Source of the DNA: Azorhizobium doebereinerae UFLA1-100
GTDB lineage: Bacteria > Pseudomonadota > Alphaproteobacteria > Rhizobiales > Xanthobacteraceae
DNA length: 64,000 bases
Assembly (NCBI RefSeq): GCF_000473085.1
Contig: NZ_AXBA01000015.1
Coordinates: 1-64,000 of the forward strand
Direction of reading: 5' to 3'
The notes under the pieces were generated by a model. The model was not told where the DNA came from and searched no databases. It saw only the letters and a list, made by a program, of their open reading frames with translations. A program made the position numbers and the translations under genes. Positions 8,585 through 16,828 of this stretch are shown piece after piece. Each line of letters opens with the position of its first letter. The first letter of the stretch is position 1.

Positions 8585-9361
8585 ATGCGCGATATTCTCA
8601 ACGATCTCGACCGCGACCCCATCGATCCGGCCGCCTCCATCCGCGCCGAGGGCCGGCGGGCGCTGCCGAAGCGCTTCTACAAGGAGGTCTCGACCCGGCC
8701 GGGGGAGGGCGGCTTCGAGATCCTGCTGGACGGGCGCCCGGTGCGGACCCCGGCGCGCGCGCGCCTCGCCGTGCCGACGCAGGCGCTGGCCGACGCGCTG
8801 GTGCAGGAATGGGCGGCGCAGGGCGCCGAGATCGATCCCGTGCGCATGCCGCTCACCCGGCTGGTGAATGTCGCCCTCGACGGCGTGGCGCAGAATCGCG
8901 ACGCGGTGGCGGACGAGATCGTGCGCTACATGGGCAGCGACCTGCTGCTCTATCGCGCCGAGGGGCCGGAGGCATTGGTCGCCCGGCAGGCGGAACAGTG
9001 GGACCCGGTGCTGGACTGGCTGAACACGGCGCACGGCGCCCGCTTCTTCCTGGCCGAAGGCATCCGCCATGTGGAGCAGCCGGCCGACATGGTGGCCCGC
9101 GTCGCCGCCCTGCTGCCGCGCGCGGACGCGCTCGCGCTCGCCGCGCTGAGCACGCTGACCGCGCTCACCGGCTCGGCCTTCCTCGCCGTGGCGCTGGCCG
9201 CCGGGCGGCTCGATGCGGACGCGGCCTGGCGCGCGGCGCATGTGGACGAGGACTGGACCATCGAGCGCTGGGGCGAGGATGCGGAGGCCACCGCCCGCCG
9301 CGCCGCCCGCGAGCGCGACATGCGCGCCGCCGCGCGGCTGCTGGAGCTGGCGCGGGCTTAG
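8585..9361 (+). CDS. ATP12-family F1-ATPase assembly chaperone
   Basis: 258 residues. It matches the ATP12 family: KRFYKEVSTRP, ILLDGRPVRTPAR, LADALVQEWAAQG, MPLTRLVNVALDG, and DLLLYRAEGPEALVARQAEQWDPVLDW. In mitochondria and alphaproteobacteria this chaperone binds free F1 alpha subunit before assembly. An intact ATP12 gene is one reason to place the organism in Alphaproteobacteria. It is separated by 16 bases from the HAD gene, in a conserved-looking order. Confidence 0.92.
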   Translation: MRDILNDLDRDPIDPAASIRAEGRRALPKRFYKEVSTRPGEGGFEILLDGRPVRTPARARLAVPTQALADALVQEWAAQGAEIDPVRMPLTRLVNVALDGVAQNRDAVADEIVRYMGSDLLLYRAEGPEALVARQAEQWDPVLDWLNTAHGARFFLAEGIRHVEQPADMVARVAALLPRADALALAALSTLTALTGSAFLAVALAAGRLDADAAWRAAHVDEDWTIERWGEDAEATARRAARERDMRAAARLLELARA

Positions 9362-9391
9362 GGTGGTCACGACGCGGAGCCGGGGAGCGCC

Positions 9392-9892
9392 ATGGACAAG
9401 GACGAGCTTGCCGAGATGTTCGTCGCCCTGGGCCCGGTGCAGGTGCGCCGGATGTTCGGCGGGCACGGCATCTTCCGCGACGGGCTGATGTTCGCGCTGG
9501 AGACGCGCGGCACGCTGTTCGTGAAGGCGGACGCGGCCTTTTCCGAGGATCTGGCGGGGCAGGGCTCGCGGCCGCTCGGCTACGAGGCCAGGGGACGCCA
9601 GGTGCGGCTGCCCTATTGGACGCTGCCCGACGCGGCGCTGGATGACGACGAACTGCGCGACGCCCTGTTCCGCCGCGCCCTGGACGTGTCCCGCGCGGTC
9701 GCCCGCGCGCCGCGCGGCAAGACGGCGAAGGCCCCTGCGGAAGGCGCCGCCCCGCACGGGCCGCCGCCGGATCTCGACCTGCTGGGCCTGGGCGGAGGAT
9801 CGCCGGCGCGCCCCGGCCCGGGCAAGGCGCGGAAAACGCCCCCCGCCAAGACCTCCGGCGGCGCGGGGCGGCAGGGCAAGGCGCGCGGCTGA
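9392..9892 (+). CDS. TfoX/Sxy N-terminal-domain protein
   Basis: 166 residues. The first 95 form a TfoX N-terminal domain: FVALGPVQVRRMFGGHGIF, DGLMFALETRGTLFVKAD and LPYWTLPDAALDD. The rest is a basic Ala/Pro/Lys-rich tail (RGKTAKAPAEG, RKTPPAKTSGG), perhaps nucleic-acid binding. The C-terminal TfoX domain of gammaproteobacterial Sxy is absent, so a role in competence should not be assumed. It is followed by a bidirectional terminator facing rhlE. Confidence 0.85.
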   Translation: MDKDELAEMFVALGPVQVRRMFGGHGIFRDGLMFALETRGTLFVKADAAFSEDLAGQGSRPLGYEARGRQVRLPYWTLPDAALDDDELRDALFRRALDVSRAVARAPRGKTAKAPAEGAAPHGPPPDLDLLGLGGGSPARPGPGKARKTPPAKTSGGAGRQGKARG

Positions 9893-9943
9893 GCGAGCGG
9901 GCGCTGCGATCGCGCACGGCCGGCGGGCATCCTGAAACATAAA

Positions 9944-9967
9944 AAAACGCGCCCGAAGGCGCGTTTT
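9944..9967. terminator. Bidirectional terminator between the TfoX-domain gene and rhlE
   Basis: Perfect 10-bp stem AAAACGCGCC/GGCGCGTTTT with a CGAA tetraloop. A-run and T-run flanks make it work on both strands, serving the two convergent genes. Confidence 0.88.
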
Positions 9968-9976
9968 GCGAGGATG

Positions 9977-10014
9977 TCACCCGCCCGTCTGGGGTCGTCC
10001 CCTCGGGCGGGTGA
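9977..10014. terminator. Second hairpin downstream of rhlE
   Basis: 11-bp perfect stem TCACCCGCCCG/CGGGCGGGTGA (9977-9987 with 10004-10014), with an inner GGGG-TCGT-CCCC stem. It is placed 6 bases after the rhlE stop on the minus strand and probably acts in series with the terminator at 9944-9967. Confidence 0.6.
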
Positions 10015-10019
10015 AAGGC

Positions 10020-11609
10020 TCAGCTCGCCTTGATGCGCACCGGGCGCAGCAGGAAGGCGGGCAGATGGGACATGTCGGCCGGCTCGCTCGCCGCCGGACG
10101 CTCGCGGCGGCCACGGGGCGCCTCGCGGCTGGCCTGGGCCGGCTCCGCCTCGGGGCGGGCGGCACGCGGCGTCCGCTGGCGCTCGGCGCGGGCCTCGCCC
10201 TCGGGACGCGCGGCGCGCGGCTCCCGCTCAGCCCTGGGTTCGCGCTCCGCACGCGGCTCGCGCTCGGCACGGGGGGCGCGTTCGGCGCGCGGTTCCCGTT
10301 CCGCACGGGGTTCCCGCTCGGGACGGGGTTCCCGCTCGGCGCGCGGCTCGCGCTCGCCGGAGGCTTCGCGGTCGGTGCGGCCACGGCCCGAGCGCTTGGT
10401 GCGCTCCGAGCGCTCCTCGCCCCGGCCGCCGCGCTCGCCCCGTTCGCCGCCCCGGCTGCGCTTCTCGCGCGGCGGGGCCTCGCCCAGAGGCTCGCCCTGC
10501 CAGGGGATGGAACTGCCGATCAGCTTCTCGATGGCCGCGACCGACTTGGCGTCGTCGTGGGTCACCAGCATGATGGCGGTGCCGGTGCGCCCGGCGCGGC
10601 CGGTGCGGCCGATGCGGTGGACATAGTCCTCCGCATGGTGCGGCACGTCGTAATTGAAGACGTGGCTGACCGCCGGAATGTCGAGGCCGCGCGCGGCCAC
10701 GTCGGACGCCACCAGCAAGGTGGCCTCGCCGGTGCGGAACTGGTCCAGCGCCTGTGTGCGGGCGTGCTGGTCCATGTCGCCATGCAGGCACACGACATTG
10801 AAGCCGTGCTTCTGCAGCGAGCGGTGGACCACGGCCACGTCGCGCTTGCGGTTGCAGAATATGATGCCGTTCTGCAATGCGTCGGCGCCGCGGATCAATT
10901 CGCGCAGGGTGTCGCGCTTCTCGAAGTCCTCGCGGCCGGAGGCCACGCGGAGCTGGGTGATGGAGGTGGCGGCCGTCGCCGGCTTGGACACTTCCACCCG
11001 CACCGGGTTGGACAGGAATTGCGAGACGAGGCGCTGGATCTCCGGCGGCATGGTGGCCGAGAAGAACAGCGTCTGGCGGGTGAAGGGCACCAGCTTGCAG
11101 ATGCGCTCGATGTCCGGGATGAAGCCCATGTCCAGCATGCGGTCGGCCTCGTCGATGACGAGCACCTCGATGCCGGACAGCAGCAGCCGTCCGCGCTCCA
11201 CATGGTCGAGCAGGCGTCCGGGGGTGGCGATCAGCACGTCCACGCCGCGCAGCAGCTTCGAATCCTGGTCGCCGAAGGACACGCCGCCGATGAGCAGCGC
11301 CACGTTCAGCTTATGGTTCTTGCCGTAGCGGGTGAAATTCTCCTCGACCTGCGCGGCGAGTTCGCGCGTCGGCTCGAGGATCAGGGTGCGCGGCATGCGC
11401 GCCCGCGCCCGGCCCTGCTCCAGCAGGGTGAGCATCGGAAGGGTGAAGGCCGCGGTTTTGCCAGTGCCGGTCTGGGCAAGTCCGAGAACGTCTCGCCGGG
11501 CGAGAACGTGCGGGATCGCTTGCTCCTGGATGGGCGTGGGTTGGGTATAGCCCGTGGCCGTGACGGCCGAGAGGACTTTTTCGCTCAGGCCGAGTTCGGA
11601 AAATAGCAT
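10020..11609 (-). CDS. rhlE: DEAD-box ATP-dependent RNA helicase, RhlE type
   Basis: 529 residues. Q-motif region GYTQPTPIQEQAIP, motif I AQTGTGKT (45-52), PTRELA, motif II DEAD (153-156), motif III SAT (184-186), then GDMDQHART and HRIGRTGRAGRTG in the second RecA domain. The helicase core ends near residue 375. The tail is very basic and acidic, with about eight EREPRA-type hexapeptides between about 420 and 475, likely an RNA-contacting disordered tail. RhlE proteins remodel structured RNA in ribosome assembly and cold adaptation. A sigma-70-like promoter lies about 110 bases upstream. It is convergent with the TfoX-domain gene. Confidence 0.94.
   Translation of the reverse strand: MLFSELGLSEKVLSAVTATGYTQPTPIQEQAIPHVLARRDVLGLAQTGTGKTAAFTLPMLTLLEQGRARARMPRTLILEPTRELAAQVEENFTRYGKNHKLNVALLIGGVSFGDQDSKLLRGVDVLIATPGRLLDHVERGRLLLSGIEVLVIDEADRMLDMGFIPDIERICKLVPFTRQTLFFSATMPPEIQRLVSQFLSNPVRVEVSKPATAATSITQLRVASGREDFEKRDTLRELIRGADALQNGIIFCNRKRDVAVVHRSLQKHGFNVVCLHGDMDQHARTQALDQFRTGEATLLVASDVAARGLDIPAVSHVFNYDVPHHAEDYVHRIGRTGRAGRTGTAIMLVTHDDAKSVAAIEKLIGSSIPWQGEPLGEAPPREKRSRGGERGERGGRGEERSERTKRSGRGRTDREASGEREPRAEREPRPEREPRAEREPRAERAPRAEREPRAEREPRAEREPRAARPEGEARAERQRTPRAARPEAEPAQASREAPRGRRERPAASEPADMSHLPAFLLRPVRIKAS
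10210..10350 (-). repeat. 18-bp coding repeats in the rhlE tail
   Basis: About eight imperfect 18-bp units, each coding for a variant of EREPRA (EREPRP and ERAPRA also occur), in an uninterrupted frame. The units differ mainly at synonymous positions, so the peptide period is kept better than the DNA. Confidence 0.8.
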
Positions 11610-11726
11610 TGGGTCGCTTAATGCGGCAGCGCCCCGCTGATCGAAGGTCCCATGCCGTGTACGGGCCCAAACGAGTGGTCGTCGGTCGGCGCGCTTGGAG
11701 TCGAATACAGTTCGGACGACACAGAG

Positions 11727-11754
11727 AAAATAGAAGCATTGTGCGCTGTGTCAA
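11727..11754 (-). promoter_or_regulatory. Probable sigma-70 promoter of rhlE
   Basis: On the minus strand: TTGACA (11754-11749), 16-base spacer, TATTTT (11732-11727). The start point would be near 11720, giving about a 110-base leader. An inverted repeat GACACAG...CTGTGTC (11718-11724 and 11746-11752) brackets the spacer and could be an operator. Confidence 0.6.
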
Positions 11755-11887
11755 TGTTTCTGGCATGCGCTGGCTCGTGAGGAGCAGCGCATGCCATGCA
11801 CCGGCGTGGCTTGACCCCGCGCCGCAGCCAGCCGAGACAAGGCGTGGACGGCGCACCGGGCGCCCTCGCGTGCCCAGTGTAGTGCCG

Positions 11888-13096
11888 ATGTCTTTTCTGA
11901 TTATTCTTGGCCTGGCCGATTTCGCCAGCGCGTTTACGGCCCGCGCGGTCGATCCGATGCTCAATCTGGTGGCCGCTGACCTTGGCATTTCGGTGCGCGC
12001 CGCCGCCTTGCTGGCCACCGCCTTCACGCTTCCTTATGCCGCAATGCAATTGGTGTTCGGCCCGGTGGGCGACGCCTTCGGCCGCGTGCGCCTCATCCGC
12101 ATCACCCTGAGCTGCCTCACGCTCGGCCATCTGGCCTGCGCCTTCGCGCCGAACCACGAATTCCTGCTCGCCGCGCGCATCTTCGCCGGCGGCTGGGCGG
12201 GGGGCATCATCCCGGTGTCCTTCGCTTTGGTGGGCGACCGCGTGCCGTTCGAGCAGCGCACCGTGGCGCTCGGCCGGCTGCTGCTGGCGGTGGTGCTGGG
12301 CCAATTGGGCGGGGCCATCATCTCCGGCGCCATCTCCACCTATTTCGGCTGGCGGGTGGTGTTCCTGGTGGCGGCGGCCGTCTCGGCGCTGGCCGCTGCG
12401 GGGGCGATGGTCTTCCTGAAGGAACTGGGCACGCGCCAGAAGCTCTCCGTCCAGGCCACGCTGGAGGGCTATGCGGCGGTGTTCCGCAATCCGGTCTCGA
12501 TCCGCCATTTCGCCGTGTCCGCCATCGAGGGCGGCATCATTTTCGGCGTCTTCCCCTTCGTGGCGCCGCTGTTCGTCGCCCACGGCTTCGGCAATGCGGT
12601 GGAGGCGGGCTTCACCATGGGCGCCTTCGCCATCGGCGGGGTGGCCTATACGGCGGCGGTGCAGGTGCTGGTGAAGCACCTCGGCCTTTCCGGCATGGGC
12701 GCCACCGGCGCCTGCATCGTCGGCTGCTGCCTGATCGGGGTGGCCTTCGCGCCGTCGCTGGCGGTGGTCGTCGGCCTGTTCGCGGTCATGGGCTTCGGCT
12801 TCTACACCATCCACAACACGCTGCAGATCATGTCCACCGAGCTGGCGCCGACCGCGCGCGGCTCCGGCGTTTCGCTTTATGCCACCGCCTTCTTCGCCGG
12901 GCAGGCGTTCGGCGCGGTGGTCGGCGGGATGGTGGTGGCGGGGCTCGGCTCGGTGTCGGGCCTGTTCATCGCCGCCGGCCTCGCCATGTTCGCCTTGGCG
13001 TGGCCGGCGTCCCGCCTCGCCCCGCTGGCGGCCAAGGTGCGGCGGGAGGCGGAGGAAGCCGCCGCCCGCGCCGGCCAGCCGCTGGAGCACGTCTGA
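11888..13096 (+). CDS. MFS transporter (drug/metabolite efflux type)
   Basis: 402 residues with about 12 hydrophobic segments. The first begins at FLIILGLADFASAF. The loop 2-3 signature lies in GPVGDAFGRVRLIRI, a typical GxxxDRxGR-like motif A with variation. The sequence resembles arabinose-efflux/chloramphenicol-resistance-type MFS permeases (AraJ/NepI class), but no substrate can be assigned. The frame is open upstream to 11609, but those 93 residues look non-coding and overlap the rhlE promoter. ATG 11888 gives a normal N-terminus, although no good ribosome site is visible. It is convergent with parE, with 28 bases between them. Confidence 0.85.
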   Translation: MSFLIILGLADFASAFTARAVDPMLNLVAADLGISVRAAALLATAFTLPYAAMQLVFGPVGDAFGRVRLIRITLSCLTLGHLACAFAPNHEFLLAARIFAGGWAGGIIPVSFALVGDRVPFEQRTVALGRLLLAVVLGQLGGAIISGAISTYFGWRVVFLVAAAVSALAAAGAMVFLKELGTRQKLSVQATLEGYAAVFRNPVSIRHFAVSAIEGGIIFGVFPFVAPLFVAHGFGNAVEAGFTMGAFAIGGVAYTAAVQVLVKHLGLSGMGATGACIVGCCLIGVAFAPSLAVVVGLFAVMGFGFYTIHNTLQIMSTELAPTARGSGVSLYATAFFAGQAFGAVVGGMVVAGLGSVSGLFIAAGLAMFALAWPASRLAPLAAKVRREAEEAAARAGQPLEHV

Positions 13097-13124
13097 CGGG
13101 GGGCGCTGCGGCGCTCCCATCCGG

Positions 13125-15155
13125 TCAGATGTCGAGCAGTTCCTCGCCGGCGAAGGCGGCGTGCTCGGAGATGAAGGCGAAGCGCGCCTCCGGCTTGTTG
13201 CCCATCAGGCGCTCCACCAGATCCTCGGTCAGCGCCCGCGCCGCCTCCTCGATGCCCACCCGCAACAGGGTGCGGGTCTTGGGGCTCATGGTGGTCTCCT
13301 TGAGCTGGGCCGGCATCATCTCGCCCAGGCCCTTGAAGCGGCCGATCTCCACCTTGCCGCGGCCGCTGAACTCCTTCTTCAGCAACTGGTCCTTGTGGGC
13401 GTCGTCGCGGGCATAGAGCGTCTTCGGCCCCTGAGAGATGCGGTAGAGCGGCGGCACGGCGAGGAAGAGGTGGCCCTCCTCGATCAGCTTCGGCGTCTGG
13501 CGGTAGAAGAAGGTCACCAGCAGCGAGGCGATATGGGCGCCGTCCACGTCGGCGTCGGTCATGATGATGACCTTCTCGTACCGCAGGTCCGCGTCCCGGT
13601 AGTGGGAGAGCGTGCCGCAGCCGAGCGCCTGCATCAGATCGGCCAGTTGCTGGTTGGCGGCGAGCTTGTCGCGGCCGGCGCTGGCCACGTTGAGGATCTT
13701 GCCGCGCAGCGGCAGCACCGCCTGGTTGCGGCGGTCGCGCGCCTGCTTGGCTGAGCCGCCGGCCGAATCGCCCTCGACGATAAACAGTTCCGAGCCGGCG
13801 GCCTCGGTGTTGGAGCAGTCCGCCAGCTTGCCGGGCAGGCGCAGCTTGCGCACGGCGGTCTTGCGGGAGATTTCCTTCTCCTGCCGGCGGCGCAGGCGCT
13901 CCTCGGCGCGCTCCACCACATGGTCGAACAATCGCGTCGCCTGCACCGGATTGGCGGCGAGCCAGTGGTCGAACGGATCGCGGATCACCTGCTCGACGAT
14001 GCGCGCGGCCTCCGCCGTGGCGAGGCGCTCCTTGGTCTGGCCCTGGAATTCCGGCTCGCGCACGAACACCGAGAGCATGGCGGCGCAGCCGGCGGTGACG
14101 TCCTCGCCGGTCAAAAGCGCGGCGCGCTTGCCCTGGCCGGTGCGCTCGCCATGCTCGCGCAGGCCCTTGAGCAGCACGGCGCGCAGGCCGTTCTCATGGG
14201 TGCCGCCGTCCGGGGTGGGGATGGTGTTGCAGTAAGACGAGATGCCGCCGTCGGCGTCCGCCACCCAGGCCACCGCCCATTCGGCGGAGCCGTGGCCGCC
14301 CGGCTTCTGCACCCGGCCGGAGAAGATGTCGCCATGCACCAGGGGCTGGCCCTCGATGTCGGCGGCCAGATAATCGCGCAGGCCGCCGGGGAAGCGGAAG
14401 GTCATCTTCTCGGGCACGCCGGTGGTGCCGGCGAGCAGTTCGGGATCGCAGGACCAGCGGATTTCCACGCCGCCGAACAGATAGGCCTTGGCCCGCGCCA
14501 TGCGGAACACGCGGCCGGGCTCGAATTTCGCGCTCGGCCCGAAGATCTCCGGGTCGGGATGGAAGCGGATGCGGGTGCCGCGCCGGTTGGTGATGCGGCC
14601 GACTTCCTTCAGCTTGCCCTGCGGTGCGCCGCGCGAGAACGTCTGGCGATAGAGCGTCTGGTTGCGCGCCACCTCCACCTCGAAGGCGTCGGACAAGGCG
14701 TTCACCACCGAGACGCCGACGCCGTGCAGGCCGCCGGAGGTCTCATAGACCTTGCTGTCGAACTTCCCGCCCGAATGCAGCGTGGTCATGATGACTTCCA
14801 GCGCCGACTTGCCGGGGAACTTGGGGTGCTCCTCCACCGGGATGCCGCGGCCGTTGTCGGTGACGGTCAGCGAGCCGTCGCTGGAGAGCTGCACTTCGAT
14901 GAAGGTGGCGTGCCCGGCCACCGCCTCGTCCATGGAATTGTCCACCACTTCGGCGAACAAATGGTGCAGCGCCTTGGCGTCGGTGCCGCCGATATACATG
15001 CCGGGCCGGCGGCGCACCGGCTCCAGACCCTCCAACACCTCGATATGCGCGGCGGTGTAGTCCTCGGCCATGGCCGGGACGACGGTCGCCTTGCTGCGCG
15101 ATGCGCGCGGCGCGGGGGGAGGATTGGAGAAGAGGTCGTCGTCGGAATTGGCCAT
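13125..15155 (-). CDS. parE: DNA topoisomerase IV subunit B (ParE)
   Basis: 676 residues. The GHKL ATPase domain has VVDNSMDEAVAGHA, TVTDNGRGIPVEEHP and GGLHGVGVSVVNALSD. The transducer domain follows, then the TOPRIM domain with FIVEGDSAGGSAKQARDR and DADVDGAHI. ParE is preferred over GyrB because the GyrB-specific insert in the TOPRIM region is lacking and the length of about 676 is ParE-like. With ParC it decatenates daughter chromosomes. The N-terminal 35 residues are a variable Pro/Ala-rich extension. The divergent neighbour is argC, 232 bases away. Confidence 0.93.
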   Translation of the reverse strand: MANSDDDLFSNPPPAPRASRSKATVVPAMAEDYTAAHIEVLEGLEPVRRRPGMYIGGTDAKALHHLFAEVVDNSMDEAVAGHATFIEVQLSSDGSLTVTDNGRGIPVEEHPKFPGKSALEVIMTTLHSGGKFDSKVYETSGGLHGVGVSVVNALSDAFEVEVARNQTLYRQTFSRGAPQGKLKEVGRITNRRGTRIRFHPDPEIFGPSAKFEPGRVFRMARAKAYLFGGVEIRWSCDPELLAGTTGVPEKMTFRFPGGLRDYLAADIEGQPLVHGDIFSGRVQKPGGHGSAEWAVAWVADADGGISSYCNTIPTPDGGTHENGLRAVLLKGLREHGERTGQGKRAALLTGEDVTAGCAAMLSVFVREPEFQGQTKERLATAEAARIVEQVIRDPFDHWLAANPVQATRLFDHVVERAEERLRRRQEKEISRKTAVRKLRLPGKLADCSNTEAAGSELFIVEGDSAGGSAKQARDRRNQAVLPLRGKILNVASAGRDKLAANQQLADLMQALGCGTLSHYRDADLRYEKVIIMTDADVDGAHIASLLVTFFYRQTPKLIEEGHLFLAVPPLYRISQGPKTLYARDDAHKDQLLKKEFSGRGKVEIGRFKGLGEMMPAQLKETTMSPKTRTLLRVGIEEAARALTEDLVERLMGNKPEARFAFISEHAAFAGEELLDI

Positions 15156-15226
15156 GAAGCGGATCTAGTCTCACGCGAATCGCCCTGGCCATGATGCCAG
15201 CGCGGCGGGGAAGGGGGAACAGACCA

Positions 15227-15246
15227 GAAACGCATTTGCGCGTTTC
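15227..15246. promoter_or_regulatory. Inverted repeat in the parE-argC divergent region
   Basis: Perfect 7-6-7 inverted repeat GAAACGC-ATTTGC-GCGTTTC. It lies 72 bases before parE and 141 bases before argC. It is a possible operator or leader hairpin; no factor can be named. Confidence 0.35.
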
Positions 15247-15387
15247 CCGTCTTTTACCGGACATGGGAAGGGTGTACAGACCTTCGCCCTCACAAGGCCA
15301 GCCTCTTTATGGCGCAGGCGCCATGCGGTGCTGGTCGGTGGTGAGGCCATCTCACGTCGGTCCCGCGGATGCGGGCAGGAGAGTGTC

Positions 15388-16440
15388 ATGTCGGAAGCGA
15401 AAGCACGGATCGCGGTACTGGGCGCCTCGGGCTATACGGGCTCTGAGCTGGTGCGCCTGCTGCTGCGACACCCGCGCGTGGAGCTTGTGGCGCTCACCGC
15501 CGACCGGAAGGCGGGCCAGTCCATGGCCGACGTCTTCCCGCAGTTCGCGCCGTTCAAGCTGCCGACGCTGGTGACCATCGACGACGTGGACTTCACGGGC
15601 GTGGACCTGGTGTTCTGCGCGCTGCCGCACGCCACCACCCAGACGGTGATCAAGGGCGTGTTCGAGAAGGCGCCGAACGTGAAGGTGGTGGACCTGTCCG
15701 CCGACTTCCGGCTCAAGGACCCGGGCGCCTACGAGAAGTGGTACGGCCACGTCCATGGCGCGCTGGACCTCCAGAAGGAGGCGGTGTTCGGCCTCGTTGA
15801 GCTCTATCGCGACGACATCAGGAAGGCCCGGCTGGTGGCCAACCCCGGCTGCCACACCACCACCGCCATCCTGCCCATCGTGCCGCTGCTGGAAGCCGGC
15901 GCCATCGATGCGGACAGCATCGTGGTGGACAGCAAGACCGGCATGTCCGGCGCCGGCCGCTCGGCCAAGGAGGCCATGCTGTTCTCGGAAGTCTCCGAGG
16001 GCATCCATGCCTATGCGGTCTCCGGCCACCGCCACATGGGCGAACTGGACCAGGAATATTCCAAGGCCGCCGGCCGCACCGTGCAGCCCATGTTCGTGCC
16101 GCACCTCGCGCCCATGAACCGGGGCATCTATGCCACCATCTATGTGCGCACCACCGGGGCCAGCGCCGAGGACCTGCACCGCATCCTCGCCGATTTCTAC
16201 AAGGGCGAGCATTTCGTTCACGTGCTCCCCTTCGGCCAGGTGCCGCAGTCGCGGCATGTGCGCGGCTCCAACTGGGCCCATATCGGGGTGGTCGCGGACC
16301 GTCAGGCGGACCGCGCCATCGTGATCTGCACCACCGACAACCTGGTCAAGGGCGCCTCCGGCCAGGCGATCCAGAACATGAACCTGGTGCTCGGCTTCCC
16401 CGAGGCGCTGGGCATCGACCAGATCGCCCTCATGCCCTGA
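15388..16440 (+). CDS. argC: N-acetyl-gamma-glutamyl-phosphate reductase
   Basis: 350 residues. N-terminal NAD(P)-binding motif VLGASGYTGSELVRLL. The catalytic Cys lies in VANPGCHTTTAILP, with HTT instead of the more usual YPT. The C-terminal region holds HRHMGELDQEYSK and VPHLAPMNRGIYATI. It performs the third step of arginine synthesis, reducing N-acetylglutamyl phosphate to the semialdehyde in the cytoplasm. ATG 15388 follows a good AGGAGA site; an in-frame upstream start would add 20 residues that do not look family-like. No other arg genes are adjacent. Confidence 0.95.
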   Translation: MSEAKARIAVLGASGYTGSELVRLLLRHPRVELVALTADRKAGQSMADVFPQFAPFKLPTLVTIDDVDFTGVDLVFCALPHATTQTVIKGVFEKAPNVKVVDLSADFRLKDPGAYEKWYGHVHGALDLQKEAVFGLVELYRDDIRKARLVANPGCHTTTAILPIVPLLEAGAIDADSIVVDSKTGMSGAGRSAKEAMLFSEVSEGIHAYAVSGHRHMGELDQEYSKAAGRTVQPMFVPHLAPMNRGIYATIYVRTTGASAEDLHRILADFYKGEHFVHVLPFGQVPQSRHVRGSNWAHIGVVADRQADRAIVICTTDNLVKGASGQAIQNMNLVLGFPEALGIDQIALMP

Positions 16441-16446
16441 TCCGGT

Positions 16447-16466
16447 GGCGCGGGGCGACCCGCGCC
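16447..16466 (+). terminator. Hairpin after argC
   Basis: Perfect 8-bp stem GGCGCGGG/CCCGCGCC with a GCGA tetraloop, 6 bases after the stop. No T-run follows, so termination may be weak. Confidence 0.5.
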
Positions 16467-16828
16467 TCAGCCGGTCGCGTGCGGAACCTTTGCCTCCGGC
16501 CCGTGTTCTCGGGACGGTTGTTCTGGCAGCTAAGCTTACCTTATTGTGAAACCGTGGGCGGCTTCGGCCGCCCGCGGGTGAGATGTGCCGCGCGGTCACC
16601 CCCGCGCGGTCCGTGGACGGGCTGTCCGGCCCACGAAGCACGAACCGCAACACCAAGACGGCGCGGGCGCAGCCCAAGAGCCGCTTCGCCGGGTCCGTTT
16701 CCTCAGGAGCGGGCTCACATGCGGCGGACAGGCGGCCCCAGCGGTCGGCCGGTTCGCTGGGAGGACCGCCACGCCAGCCGCCAGGGCCGGAGTGCCCATT
16801 GCTGCGCGTGGCTCCAAGGAGGACCGGG
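16467..16828. other. Long intergenic region before the GntP-type permease
   Basis: About 360 bases without a convincing gene; the open frames here have atypical, Arg/Pro-rich composition. A GGAAC-N17-GTT pattern (GGAAC 16483-16487, GTT 16505-16507) resembles an EcfG stress-sigma promoter but is 320 bases from the next start. Shortly after it there is an AT-richer patch (AAGCTTACCTTATTGTGAAA). The right end carries the AAGGAGG ribosome site of the permease. Confidence 0.4.

Noticed and set aside
11609-11887. Upstream extension of the MFS gene to 11609
   Set aside because: It would overlap the rhlE promoter and add 93 residues with non-membrane, non-family character.
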